Positions 1 to 8,278 of a DNA stretch of 64,000 bases are shown one piece after another. Made by a program: the position numbers and the translations under genes. Positions within the stretch are counted from its first letter, which is position 1, and every line of letters begins with the position of its first letter. The notes beneath the pieces are model-generated. The model saw only the letters and a program-made list of their open reading frames with translations, ran no database searches and was not told the origin of the DNA. The stretch is taken from NCBI RefSeq assembly GCF_014164775.1, contig NZ_JACJGB010000006.1, positions 124,001 to 188,000 of the forward strand. Direction: 5' to 3'. The stretch comes from Tessaracoccus sp. MC1679 (GTDB taxonomy: Bacteria > Actinomycetota > Actinomycetes > Propionibacteriales > Propionibacteriaceae).

Positions 1-48
1 GGCCAGCCATCGCGAGGTGACCGGCCGCTGCCGTCGGTGCTGGACCGG

Positions 49-219
49 CTACTTGAAGACGTCCTTGACCTTCTCGGTGGCCTGCTTGATGTCGGCCGAG
101 ACCTGGTCGGCCTTGCCCTCGGCTTCGAGGCGCTCGTTGTCGGTGGCCTTGCCGAGGCCTTCCTTGACCTTGCCTCCCGCTTCCTCAGCCGCGTTGCGGA
201 TCTTGTCGTCGGCTCCCAC
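49..219 (-). CDS. CsbD-family small stress protein
   Basis: Encodes 56 residues, highly charged, without Cys or Trp and with no hydrophobic segment. The pattern of a KIRNAAEE start, GKVKEG and GKADQVSADIKQ is typical of the CsbD family, small general-stress proteins of unknown biochemical role. The start is a GTG at 219-217, preceded seven bases upstream by a perfect AGGAGG; that Shine-Dalgarno decides the start. The length fits the family (55-70 residues). It is divergent from the PfkB-type kinase gene at 349, and the 129-bp gap must hold both promoters. Recognised from sequence pattern only. Confidence 0.85.
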   Translation of the reverse strand: MGADDKIRNAAEEAGGKVKEGLGKATDNERLEAEGKADQVSADIKQATEKVKDVFK

Positions 220-302
220 GATGCCTCCTGTGGGATAGATGGTTACCTGTCTCGTACCCAGGTTGGAGGGGGCTCAAACCTCGTGGAACAGGCGGGGTCG
301 CG

Positions 303-308
303 TATGAT
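303..308 (+). promoter_or_regulatory. -10 box upstream of the PfkB-type kinase
   Basis: TATGAT lies about 40 bp before the GTG start at 349. A Shine-Dalgarno (GAGGAGG, 338-344) sits between them, so this gene would be leadered. No good -35 is visible. Confidence 0.4.
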
Positions 309-348
309 CCGATGCCAGTAGCAGGACAGGCAGCAACGAGGAGGACCT

Positions 349-1290
349 GTGTCGTTGAACGGCGCACGCCCTTCAGTGATCGTGATCGGCGATCTCTGCC
401 TCGACCACAACGAGGTGGCCGGGCGCGTGCTCGAGCCGTCGTGGGGGTCGCCCGCGCTGTTCATCGCCAGACAACTCCAGCAGGAGTACAGGCTCCGCGC
501 CCTGGTCAGCGGGCCCTACGGCGAGGACCTGCTGCCGTTCCTTGGCGACATCGCGTGCGATCGTGGGCCGTCGGGCCAGCGCTCCTTGTCGTACAAGAAC
601 GTCGCCGAGCCGGCCCCGCCGGGCGACAACGACGCGGCAGCCGCCCCAGGCAGAGTCCAGCACTGGCGCCCCGCGGACCGCCCCCTGCAACCGATCAGCC
701 CGAGAACCAACTGGGCCGGCTTCGATCTGGTCTACTTCTGCCCACTCGTCCCGGATCAGGATCGGGCAGCCGACATCGATGAGTTCCGCGCCGCGCGACA
801 GGACGGCCACGCCGTCCACGTCCTCGTGGCGCAAGGCCTCATGCGGGTCAGCCGCGAGCCCAGCGGCGACCACTACAGGCGGGTGGAGCGCCGCGACATC
901 ACCGACGCCGAAGCAGCCACCTGGTCGTGCTTCGACATCGTCGTCTTCTCCGACGAGGACCAGACAGACGCGCTCGCCAAGGCGATCCGCTGGTCGGCCC
1001 ATGGCGGGGCGGGCGGCACCGGCTTCGTGGTGACCCAAGGCCGGCGGGGCGCCACCCTGTGCTTCCAGGGCAGGGCCATCCCCATCCCGACGCGGCCGGT
1101 CGCCGACGAGTCCACCTCGGTGGGCGCCGGGGACGCTTTCGCCGCCACGATGGGGCTGGAGTTCTACCAGGCCTACGTCGTCGAAGCCCTGAGCAGATCC
1201 GCAGCCCTGCATCGGGCGACGGTGAGGGCCACGGCGGCGGCCTCCGCGCGCGTGCTCGCCGGCGTGTCCCTATCGACAGAAACTCGGTAG
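349..1290 (+). CDS. PfkB/ribokinase-family carbohydrate kinase
   Basis: 313 residues. The N-terminus VIVIGDLCLD (residues 10-19) is the first strand of a ribokinase fold, and SVGAGDAFAA near residues 257-266 is the PfkB signature; D262 is the expected catalytic base and the GAGD glycines form the anion hole. The family phosphorylates sugars, nucleosides or related alcohols with ATP. The middle part (residues 85-125) is Pro/Ala-rich and unlike well-studied members, so I cannot name the substrate. The GTG start at 349 has GAGGAGG just upstream. It precedes the GAF-ANTAR gene by 83 bp with a possible separate promoter (TAGAGT at 1313), so co-transcription is uncertain. Confidence 0.75.
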   Translation: MSLNGARPSVIVIGDLCLDHNEVAGRVLEPSWGSPALFIARQLQQEYRLRALVSGPYGEDLLPFLGDIACDRGPSGQRSLSYKNVAEPAPPGDNDAAAAPGRVQHWRPADRPLQPISPRTNWAGFDLVYFCPLVPDQDRAADIDEFRAARQDGHAVHVLVAQGLMRVSREPSGDHYRRVERRDITDAEAATWSCFDIVVFSDEDQTDALAKAIRWSAHGGAGGTGFVVTQGRRGATLCFQGRAIPIPTRPVADESTSVGAGDAFAATMGLEFYQAYVVEALSRSAALHRATVRATAAASARVLAGVSLSTETR

Positions 1291-1373
1291 AGGGGTCCTG
1301 GCGGACGCGGGGGTAGAGTGAGGAATCCTCCGGGCCGCCGTGGCTCTGGACTTCACCTGAGGGTGGTGATCGG

Positions 1374-2183
1374 ATGGCTGAGCAGGTGACGGATCACTCT
1401 GGCCTTGACGGATCAGAGTTCGACGGGTTCCTCACCTTCGCCGAGGTGGCGGCGCAGTTCGATCAGTTGTCGGACCGCCTCCGGGCGACGGAGAAGCCTC
1501 TGGCCAACGCGTTGGTGGAGGCCGCCATCGAGATGGCGGGCGCCCAATGGGGCACCATCACCCTCCAGGACGGAGACGAATTCCGTTCCCTGGTGGTCAG
1601 CGACGACTTCTCCCTCCAACTGGACCTCCTCCAGTACGCCTTCGGCTCCGGGCCATGCCTGGACGCCATCAAACACGACACCCCCTTCATGGTGCCCGAC
1701 CTCCGTCACGAGAACCGCTGGCCGGAATACACCGCCAGCGCCCGCAAACTGGGCGTGCGCAGCATCTTCGCCCACCCCCTCCATCTCATGGATCAGGACC
1801 GCACCATCGCGAGCCTCAACCTGTATTCGGCCACCGAAGACGCCTTCCGCGACAGGGCGAACTCGGGCGAGGCGGCGGTGGTGTCGACGTTCGCCGCCAT
1901 GGGCACCTCGATCGCGCTCAGCCAGTCCAAGGCCGAACAGCTGGAGAACGCGCTGCGCACCAACCGGGAGATCGCCATGGCGATGGGCGTGCTCATGGGC
2001 CGCCACTCCATCAGCCGCGACGCCGCCCTCAACCTCATGCGGCTGGCGAGCCAGAACTCCAACCTGAAGATGTCGGTCATCGCCGACGAGATCATCACCA
2101 CCGGCGAACTGCCGATGGACCGCGTCAGACGCGGTGGCGCTGCAACCACATCTCCAACACGGTCAACTGCCACAAGCCGTTGA
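1374..2183 (+). CDS. GAF and ANTAR domain regulator (RNA-binding antiterminator type)
   Basis: 269 residues. A GAF sensor domain covers about residues 40-180 (AQWGTITLQDG, GSGPCLDAI, FAHPL), followed by an ANTAR domain from about 185 to 245 (AMAMGVLMGRHSISRDAALNLMRLAS). ANTAR domains bind twin hexaloop RNA hairpins and prevent transcription termination; the GAF part presumably senses a small ligand or redox state. The last 25 residues are a low-complexity tail ([14 protein letters not shown]) encoded by the 187-bp repeat shared with 6387-6573, where the opposite strand encodes the C-terminus of the amidotransferase. The tail may therefore not be functional. TAGAGT at 1313-1318 is a candidate -10. 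Confidence 0.85.
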   Translation: MAEQVTDHSGLDGSEFDGFLTFAEVAAQFDQLSDRLRATEKPLANALVEAAIEMAGAQWGTITLQDGDEFRSLVVSDDFSLQLDLLQYAFGSGPCLDAIKHDTPFMVPDLRHENRWPEYTASARKLGVRSIFAHPLHLMDQDRTIASLNLYSATEDAFRDRANSGEAAVVSTFAAMGTSIALSQSKAEQLENALRTNREIAMAMGVLMGRHSISRDAALNLMRLASQNSNLKMSVIADEIITTGELPMDRVRRGGAATTSPTRSTATSR

Positions 2184-2249
2184 CGCCGGCCGGGAGCAGG
2201 CTCCCCCGCTGCGCCGCCAGCAGCGTCTCCATCACCTGAGGCTGCAGGA
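2063..2249. repeat. 187-bp direct repeat, left copy
   Basis: Aligns without gaps to 6387-6573 with about seven mismatches (about 96% identity), offset 4324 bp. It covers the 3' end of the ANTAR gene on the plus strand and the C-terminal codons of the amidotransferase on the minus strand. The two copies bound the SNF2/SWIM segment. Confidence 0.95.
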
Positions 2250-2266
2250 GATGGAACGCGGGCGCC
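2125..2266 (-). pseudogene. C-terminal remnant of the asparagine-synthase-like amidotransferase
   Basis: Read on the minus strand this repeats the last 39 codons of the intact gene (QPQVMETLLAAQRG to WLQRHRV), preceded directly by seven codons for APAFHLL that lie 130 codons further upstream in the intact gene (identical 18 bases at 2249-2266 and 6963-6980). It is therefore a gene fragment with an in-frame 390-bp internal deletion, and it ends at the left border of the SNF2 segment. No start signal is left. It is evidence for how the segment arrived, not a functional gene. Confidence 0.8.
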
Positions 2267-2314
2267 CTAAACTGGGGCGCGCAAGTGCCGACGCGATCAG
2301 GGAGGCCCACCAGC

Positions 2315-5300
2315 GTGCTCGTTCTCCACGCCCTCTGGATTCCCGGAAAACGGAACGCCGCAGTGTGGGCCGAAGACTCGGAGGCAATGATCACCAGCCC
2401 GAGCCAGGCCCTGCGGCAAGCCCGCCCGCACCCCTTCGCGGCCACCACGGGGGCCCTCGAGGCCCTGGTTCCCGGAACTCCCTCGACGGCGACGGTTCTC
2501 CTGCCATCACTGCGGAAGGCGCCCTTGGACTCCCCTGTCCTGTTCCGCATCACGCCGCGACGGCAGCCCGCCACCCGGCCCTCGGCGCTTGAGTGGAGGG
2601 TCCCGGTGCTCATGCTGGACCCGGCGAAGGTCGAAACCAGCCTCGCCCCCCTCGTCGACCCCGCCGCAGCTGACACCCCACCCGGACAGTGGCAGGACGT
2701 CGACGTGCGCGCCGCCCCGTCGCTGCGACACCTGTTCGACGTGGCCCGCTACGCCGCCGAGCTCGTCGAACGTGGGCGGGTGCTGCCCACTCTCGCGAAC
2801 GCCCAGGCAGGTCCCGAGGCGCGTTGGAGAGCCGTACTGACGGGGCAGGACGCCGCGGCAGCGGTAGCGCTCATCGCCGCCGCTCCCCCGTCCGTCCGCG
2901 CCGCTAGCCCAACCTCCAGTGCCGCCGCGCTCGTCTCCGAGGCGCTGGACACCATCGCCGACGCGCTCGCCCGCACACAGCTGGTGGGATCGATCCTTCC
3001 GCCACGACGAGGCCGGCGCCCCGCTCGCCTGCCCGCCGCGGAGGCATGGCTGGAGGCCCTCACCGGACCGGATGCGCGGTTCGACGCCGACCCTGACGAG
3101 CTGCGAGAGCTCGCCGAGCGGCTGCAACCATGGGCCGACGCCCGCGTGGAAACCCCCGGCCCGGCGCAGCTCGTCCTGCGGCTGCGAGACCCGAACGTGC
3201 ACGCTTCGCCGGAGGACGCATTTCTCGACGCTCAACCGGCGACCGCCCCGCCCGCGGCCGACGCAGGCCCGGACGCGGCAGCGGCACCCACCTGGGAACT
3301 GGAGTTCCTGCTGCGCTCGCGCACTGATCCGAGCCTGCTGGTCGACGCCCCGCGCATCTGGGGCGGCGACGGCTCCCTGGCCCGCTGGCTGGAACGACCA
3401 CGCGAGGTACTGCTGACAGAGCTCGCCCGTGCCCAGCGCGCGTTCCCCCGCTTGGAGGCCGGGCTCCGACAGGCCCAGCCATCCGGCCTCAGCCTCGACG
3501 CCGAGGCCACCTACGACTTCCTCACCCAGGGCGCCACCGCACTCGACGACGCCGGCTTCGAGGTTCTGCTCCCCGCCTGGTGGCGTCGGCCCGTCCGCGT
3601 GGGGCTGCGCCTCAGCGCCACACCGTCGGACCACGGTGAGACCGGCGTCGGGTTCGGGCGCGAACAGTTGTGCGAGTTCCGCTGGGACCTTGCCGTCGGG
3701 GAACACGGGCTGAGTGACGATGAGATCGCGGTGCTCTCCGCCGCGAAGTCCCCGCTCGTGCAACTCCGCGGCCAATGGGTGGCCATCGATCCCGCCCAGC
3801 TGGCGCGTGGCCTGGAGTTCCTGCGCAGCGAAGGCACCGGCCGCCGGTCCGCCGCCGAACTGCTCACCCTCGCGCTCAGCCATCCCGACGACCTCGAGCT
3901 ACCCCTTCCTCTGACGGACGTGGCTGCCGAAGGTTGGCTGGGCGACGTGCTCGTCGGCACCGTGCCCGACACAGTGACCGGCATCGAGCCGCCAGACAGC
4001 TTCACCGCCACGCTGAGGCCGTACCAGCACCGCGGCTTGGACTGGCTCTCCTTCCTCGGCCGTTTAGGGCTGGGCGCTTGCCTCGCCGACGACATGGGAC
4101 TTGGCAAGACCATCCAACTCCTCGCCCTCGAGGCGACGGCCCGCCACCGTGCCGCAGACAGCGCGGACCGCCCGTCGGCCCCCACCCTGCTCCTGTGCCC
4201 GATGTCGCTGATCGGCAACTGGGAGGGCGAGGCGGCCAGGTTCGCGCCGGCGCTGAGGGTGCACGCGCACCACGGCCCGGAGAGGCTGCGGGACGAGGAC
4301 CTCACCGCCGCTCTGGCCGGCACCGACATCGTCGTGACCACCTACGCCACCGCCCTGAACGACATGGACCAGCTCGCGGAGGTCGAGTGGGAGCGGGTGG
4401 TGCTCGACGAGGCTCAGGCCATCAAGAACCGGCTGTCGCGTACCGCCAAGGCCGTGCGCCGCCTGCAGGCCGGCCAGCGCATCGCCCTCACCGGGACACC
4501 GGTGGAGAACCGGCTCACCGAGCTGTGGTCCATCATGGACTTCCTCAACCCCGGCGTCCTCGGCTCGCCCGAGCTGTTCCGCGCCCGCTTCTCGACCCCG
4601 ATCGAGCGCCACCGCGACGACGACGCCGCCAAGCTGCTGCGACGCGTGACCCGCCCCTACATCCTGCGCAGGGTCAAAACCGATCCGGCCGTCATCGACG
4701 ACCTGCCCGAGAAGATCGAGATCAAACAGCACTACCGACTCACGGTCGAGCAGGCCTCCCTGTACCAAGCGGTGGTCGACGAGATGATGCAGCGGATCGA
4801 GGGATCCGAGGGCATCGAGCGGCGCGGCAACGTGCTCGCGGCGATGACCAAGCTCAAGCAGGTCTGCAATCACCCGGCGCAGCTGCTGCATGACCGCTCG
4901 CCGATCGGCCGACGCTCCGGCAAGCTCATCCGGCTGGAGGAGATCCTCGACGAGATCCTCGCCGAAGGCGACCGCGTCCTGTGTTTCACGCAGTACACCG
5001 AGTTCGCCGAGCTCCTGGTGCCGCACCTCGCGGCGCGATTCGACACCGACCCCGCCTACCTGTCGGGCGGCACCTCGCGCGAGCGGCGCAGTGAACTCGT
5101 CGAGCGGTTCCAATCTGGCGAGGGTTCGCCGCTGTTCGTGTTGTCGCTGAAGGCCGGCGGAACCGGGCTCAACCTGACGGCCGCGAACCACGTCATCCAC
5201 CTCGACCGGTGGTGGAACCCCGCCGTGGAGGACCAGGCCACGGACCGGGCGTTCCGGATCGGTCAGAAACGCAACGTCCAGGTGCGCAAGTTCATCGGCA

Positions 5301-5455
5301 CCGGCACAGTGGAGGAGCGCATCGATCAGATGATCGACGAGAAGAAGGAACTGGCGAACATGGTCGTCGGCGACGGCGAAGCGTGGCTGACCGAGCTGTC
5401 CTCCGCCCAGTTGCGCGACCTGTTCGCCCTGTCGAAGGACGCCGTCGGTGAATAG
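2315..5455 (+). CDS. SNF2-family DEAD/DEAH-like helicase (HepA-like)
   Basis: 1046 residues. The N-terminal third starts MLVLHALWIPG...AVWAED, as in actinobacterial SNF2 helicases carrying the SNF2-associated domain. The ATPase core starts near residue 570: motif I DDMGLGKT (592-599), motif II DEAQ (698-701), motif III LTGTPVENR. The C-terminal RecA-like domain has LKAGGTGLNL, then RWWNPAVEDQATDRAFRIGQ. Such proteins use ATP to move along double-stranded DNA and remodel protein-DNA or RNA-polymerase complexes. I chose GTG 2315 over GTG 2285 because GGAGG (2301-2305) is correctly spaced and homologous N-termini begin here. The SWIM protein gene overlaps its end by 8 bp, a pair common in actinobacteria. 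Both lie inside the inserted segment bounded by 187-bp repeats. Confidence 0.92.
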   Translation: MLVLHALWIPGKRNAAVWAEDSEAMITSPSQALRQARPHPFAATTGALEALVPGTPSTATVLLPSLRKAPLDSPVLFRITPRRQPATRPSALEWRVPVLMLDPAKVETSLAPLVDPAAADTPPGQWQDVDVRAAPSLRHLFDVARYAAELVERGRVLPTLANAQAGPEARWRAVLTGQDAAAAVALIAAAPPSVRAASPTSSAAALVSEALDTIADALARTQLVGSILPPRRGRRPARLPAAEAWLEALTGPDARFDADPDELRELAERLQPWADARVETPGPAQLVLRLRDPNVHASPEDAFLDAQPATAPPAADAGPDAAAAPTWELEFLLRSRTDPSLLVDAPRIWGGDGSLARWLERPREVLLTELARAQRAFPRLEAGLRQAQPSGLSLDAEATYDFLTQGATALDDAGFEVLLPAWWRRPVRVGLRLSATPSDHGETGVGFGREQLCEFRWDLAVGEHGLSDDEIAVLSAAKSPLVQLRGQWVAIDPAQLARGLEFLRSEGTGRRSAAELLTLALSHPDDLELPLPLTDVAAEGWLGDVLVGTVPDTVTGIEPPDSFTATLRPYQHRGLDWLSFLGRLGLGACLADDMGLGKTIQLLALEATARHRAADSADRPSAPTLLLCPMSLIGNWEGEAARFAPALRVHAHHGPERLRDEDLTAALAGTDIVVTTYATALNDMDQLAEVEWERVVLDEAQAIKNRLSRTAKAVRRLQAGQRIALTGTPVENRLTELWSIMDFLNPGVLGSPELFRARFSTPIERHRDDDAAKLLRRVTRPYILRRVKTDPAVIDDLPEKIEIKQHYRLTVEQASLYQAVVDEMMQRIEGSEGIERRGNVLAAMTKLKQVCNHPAQLLHDRSPIGRRSGKLIRLEEILDEILAEGDRVLCFTQYTEFAELLVPHLAARFDTDPAYLSGGTSRERRSELVERFQSGEGSPLFVLSLKAGGTGLNLTAANHVIHLDRWWNPAVEDQATDRAFRIGQKRNVQVRKFIGTGTVEERIDQMIDEKKELANMVVGDGEAWLTELSSAQLRDLFALSKDAVGE

Positions 5456-6299
5456 CGGCTTCGATCCGCGGTTCTTTCCGCCGTCGACGCCTCGCGCCGT
5501 TGAGGGCGGCCTGCGGGCGAGGAGTGCTCGGGGGAAGATCGCCAGCACCTGGTGGTCCACCCGTTTCATCCAGGTGCTTGAGGCCACCGGGATGGGGGGT
5601 CGGCTTTCGAGGGGCCGCAACTACGCCCGTCGGGGCCAGGTGATCTCACTCGAGCTGACCCCCGGGCAGGTGAGCGCCGCCGTCCAGGGTTCACGCGCCC
5701 GCCCGTACCGGGTGCGCATCGGGGTCACGGCCTACGGGAAGGACCAGTGGGCAAGGGTTGAGGAGTCGTTGGCCGCCGATGCCTGGTTCGTCGCCCAGCT
5801 ACTGGCAGGTGAGATGCCGCCCGACATCGAGGGGGTCTTCGAGAGTCTCGGCCTGGCGCTGTTCCCGCAGAGCGCCAACGACCTGTCGCTGGATTGCTCG
5901 TGCCCTGACTGGAGCGTGCCCTGCAAGCATCTGGCCGCGGTGTTCTACCTGCTCGCCGAACGATTCGATGCCGATCCCTTCGAGATCCTCGCCTGGCGTG
6001 GCCGCGACAGGGAGGATCTGCTCTCCCGCCTCGACGCCGTCGCCTCCGATGCCTCGGAGGGCTCGGATGCGGCAACGCCGCTGACGGAGCTGCTCGAGGT
6101 GTTCTACGTTGCCGCGGCGCCGTCGCTCCGGCCGCCGACCGTGACCGGGCCGGACCTGCTGGATCAGCTCCCTCCTGTGCCGGTCACGGTGCGCGGCCGC
6201 CCGCTGACCGAGGTGCTACGCCTTTCCTACGACGAGTTCGCGGCTCTCCACGACGGCGGTGCCACCCGACGCCGGGGAGTCCCTCGTAGCGACGCCTGA
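5448..6299 (+). CDS. SWIM zinc-finger protein, partner of the SNF2 helicase
   Basis: 283 residues. The SWIM motif is explicit: C150-S-C152, six residues, C159-K-H161 (CSCPDWSVPCKHLAAV). SWIM fingers bind zinc and are thought to mediate DNA or protein contacts. The N-terminal TWWSTRFIQVLE and RGRNYARRGQV stretches are shared with actinobacterial SWIM proteins found next to SNF2 helicases. Translation starts at a GTG inside the helicase stop region, indicating coupled expression and probably a shared complex. The function of this pair is not established; DNA repair or chromatin-like remodelling is an inference. Confidence 0.88.
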   Translation: MNSGFDPRFFPPSTPRAVEGGLRARSARGKIASTWWSTRFIQVLEATGMGGRLSRGRNYARRGQVISLELTPGQVSAAVQGSRARPYRVRIGVTAYGKDQWARVEESLAADAWFVAQLLAGEMPPDIEGVFESLGLALFPQSANDLSLDCSCPDWSVPCKHLAAVFYLLAERFDADPFEILAWRGRDREDLLSRLDAVASDASEGSDAATPLTELLEVFYVAAAPSLRPPTVTGPDLLDQLPPVPVTVRGRPLTEVLRLSYDEFAALHDGGATRRRGVPRSDA

Positions 6300-6322
6300 G
6301 GCGCCCCGGGAGGCCAAGGCCA

Positions 6323-6359
6323 CTCGAATCTACTCTAAGCGGTTTAGAGTAGATTCGAG
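6323..6359. terminator. 16-bp perfect inverted repeat after the SWIM gene
   Basis: Arms 6323-6338 (CTCGAATCTACTCTAA) and 6344-6359 are perfectly complementary around a 5-nt loop. It lies 23 bp after the SWIM stop and 27 bp before the right edge of the inserted segment, and is clearly more AT-rich than its surroundings. No T-run follows on either strand, so a terminator is only one reading; an operator, a recombinase site or an element end are others. Confidence 0.5.
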
Positions 6360-6386
6360 AAGGTCTAAGAGTGGGTGTGCATCCTT

Positions 6387-6573
6387 CCTGAAGATGTCCG
6401 TCATCGCCGACGAGATCATCACCACCGGCGAACTGCCGATGGCCCGCGTCAGACGCGGTGGCGCTGCAGCCACATCTCCAGCACGGTCAACTGCCACAGG
6501 CCGTTGACGCCGGCGGGAAGCAGGCTCCCCCGCTGCGCCGCCAGCAGCGTCTCCATCACCTGAGGCTGCAGGA
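6387..6573. repeat. 187-bp direct repeat, right copy
   Basis: Partner of 2063-2249. On the plus strand it carries a headless ANTAR fragment (codons from 6388, LKMSVIADEI, stop at 6507). On the minus strand it is the genuine 3' end of the amidotransferase gene. Confidence 0.95.
6388..6507 (+). pseudogene. Fragment of the GAF-ANTAR gene (C-terminal end)
   Basis: Thirty-nine codons (LKMSVIADEIITTGELPMAR and the low-complexity tail) match residues of the intact gene ending at 2183, but the GAF domain and most of the ANTAR domain are absent. It overlaps the 3' end of the amidotransferase gene by 59 bp tail to tail, the same geometry as at the left copy. Residual duplication, not a gene. Confidence 0.8.
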
Positions 6574-8005
6574 TCTCCCGTCCCCGGGCCGCCCTCGAGG
6601 AGAGCGTGTCGCGTACCAGGCCCAGCACCGGGCCATCCAGGTTCATCAACGCAGGCAGCAGCAGGTGACCCTTCGGGCGGTGCACCACGCCGTCGGGCAG
6701 CAGGTGCCGGCCCAGAGCCGCCAACACGTCCGACCCGCCCCGCTCCCGCTCCGGGTGGTGGGCCGCCAGGTCCACCAGGTGCCGGTCAAGGAACGGCACC
6801 GTCGCCTCCACCCCCCACACCCTGGTCATCCGAGCCGCGTCCCCCAGCGGCTCGAGCTCCGCCCCGAAACCATTGCGGTAGTCCAGGGTGCCGCCGAGGA
6901 CCTCGTCGGCGCCCTGCCCGGACATCACCGTGTCGGTGTGCTCCGAGGCGTGACGGGCCAGCAGATGGAACGCGGGCGCCTCGTGGGCGGCCATCGGCTC
7001 GGCCATGTCCTCCACCGCGGCGGCCACCGCGGGCACCAGCTTCGCTGTGGGGACGTGCAGGCAGTGATGGGTGGTGCCGAAGCGCCTGGCCACCACGCTG
7101 GAGTACTCGAACTCGTCCCCCGGAACGTCCTCCGAGCTGTCGAAGCCGATGCTGAACGTGTTGACCCCGCCCCGATGGCAGTCGGCGAGCAGGGCCACCA
7201 GCAAGCTCGAGTCCAGCCCTCCCGACAGCAGCACCGACACCGGCCCAGACCCCGGCAGCCGGCTCCGAACCGCCCAGAGCAGGGCCTCATGGGCGGCCTC
7301 ATGCCACTCGTGTTGCGACCAGCGCTCGAGGTCGCCGTCGTCCCGGGAGTCCGGCCGCCAGTAGACGCGGTCGCGGGTGCCGTCGGCGTCGATGACCCGC
7401 AGGGTCGAGGGCGGGAGCTTGCGGACCCCCTTCACGATGGTCCGCGGCGCGGGCACCACCGAACTCCGGCTCAGGTAGTGATGCAGCGCCTCCGGATCGA
7501 TCGAGGTGTCCACTCCCCCGGCCGCCAGCACCGCAGGCAGGGTGGAGGCGAACAGCAGGCTGGCGGGGGTGTCGGCCACATACAGCGGCTTCACACCCAA
7601 GGCGTCCCTGGCCAGCAGCACCTTCCTCTTGGCCCGGTCCACCAGCACCACCGCGAACTCGCCGTCCAGGTGCTCGACGAAGGCCTCGCCCCAGCGGGCG
7701 TAGGCGGCCAGGATCAGGTGGGCGTCGCCGTCGCGGGCGGCGCCCAGCTGTCGGCGGAGCTTCTCGCGGTTGCCGAGATGCGCGTCCACCACGATCGCCA
7801 TCCCGGAATCGACGTCGACGACGGGCTGCAGATCGCTGCAGTCAGGGGTTCCGGCGTAGCGGTAGGCGAGCACCGCGTGCCCGTCGCCCCAGATCCGTCG
7901 CGGCCCCCACCGTCGACCCTCCAGGGCCTCCAGCATCCGGCTGACTGCGTCGACGTCGGGGCGAACCCCGCGGCCGAGGGTCACGGCCCCCGCGAGGCCG
8001 CTCAT
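6449..8005 (-). CDS. Asparagine-synthase-family amidotransferase, N-acetylglutaminylglutamine amidotransferase-like
   Basis: 518 residues from ATG 8005. An N-terminal class II glutaminase-like domain (about 1-200) is followed by the ATP-PPi synthetase domain with PP-loop SGGLDSS (261-267), IGFDSS and SGQGADEVLGG. The C-terminus (GVNGLWQLTVLEMWLQRH) resembles N-acetylglutaminylglutamine amidotransferases, which make an osmoprotectant dipeptide amide; the usual ligase partner is not in this window. Residue 2 is Ser (MSGLAGAV) where active glutamine amidotransferases have the nucleophilic Cys (MCGI), so glutamine hydrolysis is doubtful and free ammonia may be used. The upstream in-frame extension to 8182 has no family resemblance and I rejected it; the chosen ATG has no clear Shine-Dalgarno. 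Product identity is inferred. Confidence 0.7.
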   Translation of the reverse strand: MSGLAGAVTLGRGVRPDVDAVSRMLEALEGRRWGPRRIWGDGHAVLAYRYAGTPDCSDLQPVVDVDSGMAIVVDAHLGNREKLRRQLGAARDGDAHLILAAYARWGEAFVEHLDGEFAVVLVDRAKRKVLLARDALGVKPLYVADTPASLLFASTLPAVLAAGGVDTSIDPEALHHYLSRSSVVPAPRTIVKGVRKLPPSTLRVIDADGTRDRVYWRPDSRDDGDLERWSQHEWHEAAHEALLWAVRSRLPGSGPVSVLLSGGLDSSLLVALLADCHRGGVNTFSIGFDSSEDVPGDEFEYSSVVARRFGTTHHCLHVPTAKLVPAVAAAVEDMAEPMAAHEAPAFHLLARHASEHTDTVMSGQGADEVLGGTLDYRNGFGAELEPLGDAARMTRVWGVEATVPFLDRHLVDLAAHHPERERGGSDVLAALGRHLLPDGVVHRPKGHLLLPALMNLDGPVLGLVRDTLSSRAARGREILQPQVMETLLAAQRGSLLPAGVNGLWQLTVLEMWLQRHRV

Positions 8006-8278
8006 GGCGCCGGGTGTGGCACGGGGGGTTTTCGGTCTACACCACAAATGCGCACAGGTCTCACCTTCCAGCAGGAGGGGAGACACTCGTCGGCTCCCCT
8101 GACATGTCGCGGGGAGGAAGGGTCGCAGAAGCGGCCACCCCAACCGCGGGGCAGTGAGCCGGCTTCTTGACTCATCGAGCACCCTAACCCAGGCGGGGTG
8201 GGAGAGGGAATAGACGTTCGCCGTCAGAGGAGGGCGCGAGCGGGGATGCCCGCGTGGCGAGGGCTGGCTGCCGGTCGA
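8006..8278. other. Intergenic spacer
   Basis: About 270 bp between two minus-strand genes. It must carry the promoter of the amidotransferase gene. I see no hairpin, repeat or RNA gene in it. Confidence 0.5.

Noticed and set aside
2285-2314. Upstream GTG (2285) as start of the SNF2 gene
   Set aside because: No Shine-Dalgarno at proper spacing; the extra ten residues are unlike the family, whereas 2315 has GGAGG and the conserved N-terminus.
4064-5620. 518-codon minus-strand frame opposite the SNF2 gene
   Set aside because: Shadow of the helicase; His/Glu/Val-biased composition, no domain and no ribosome-binding site.
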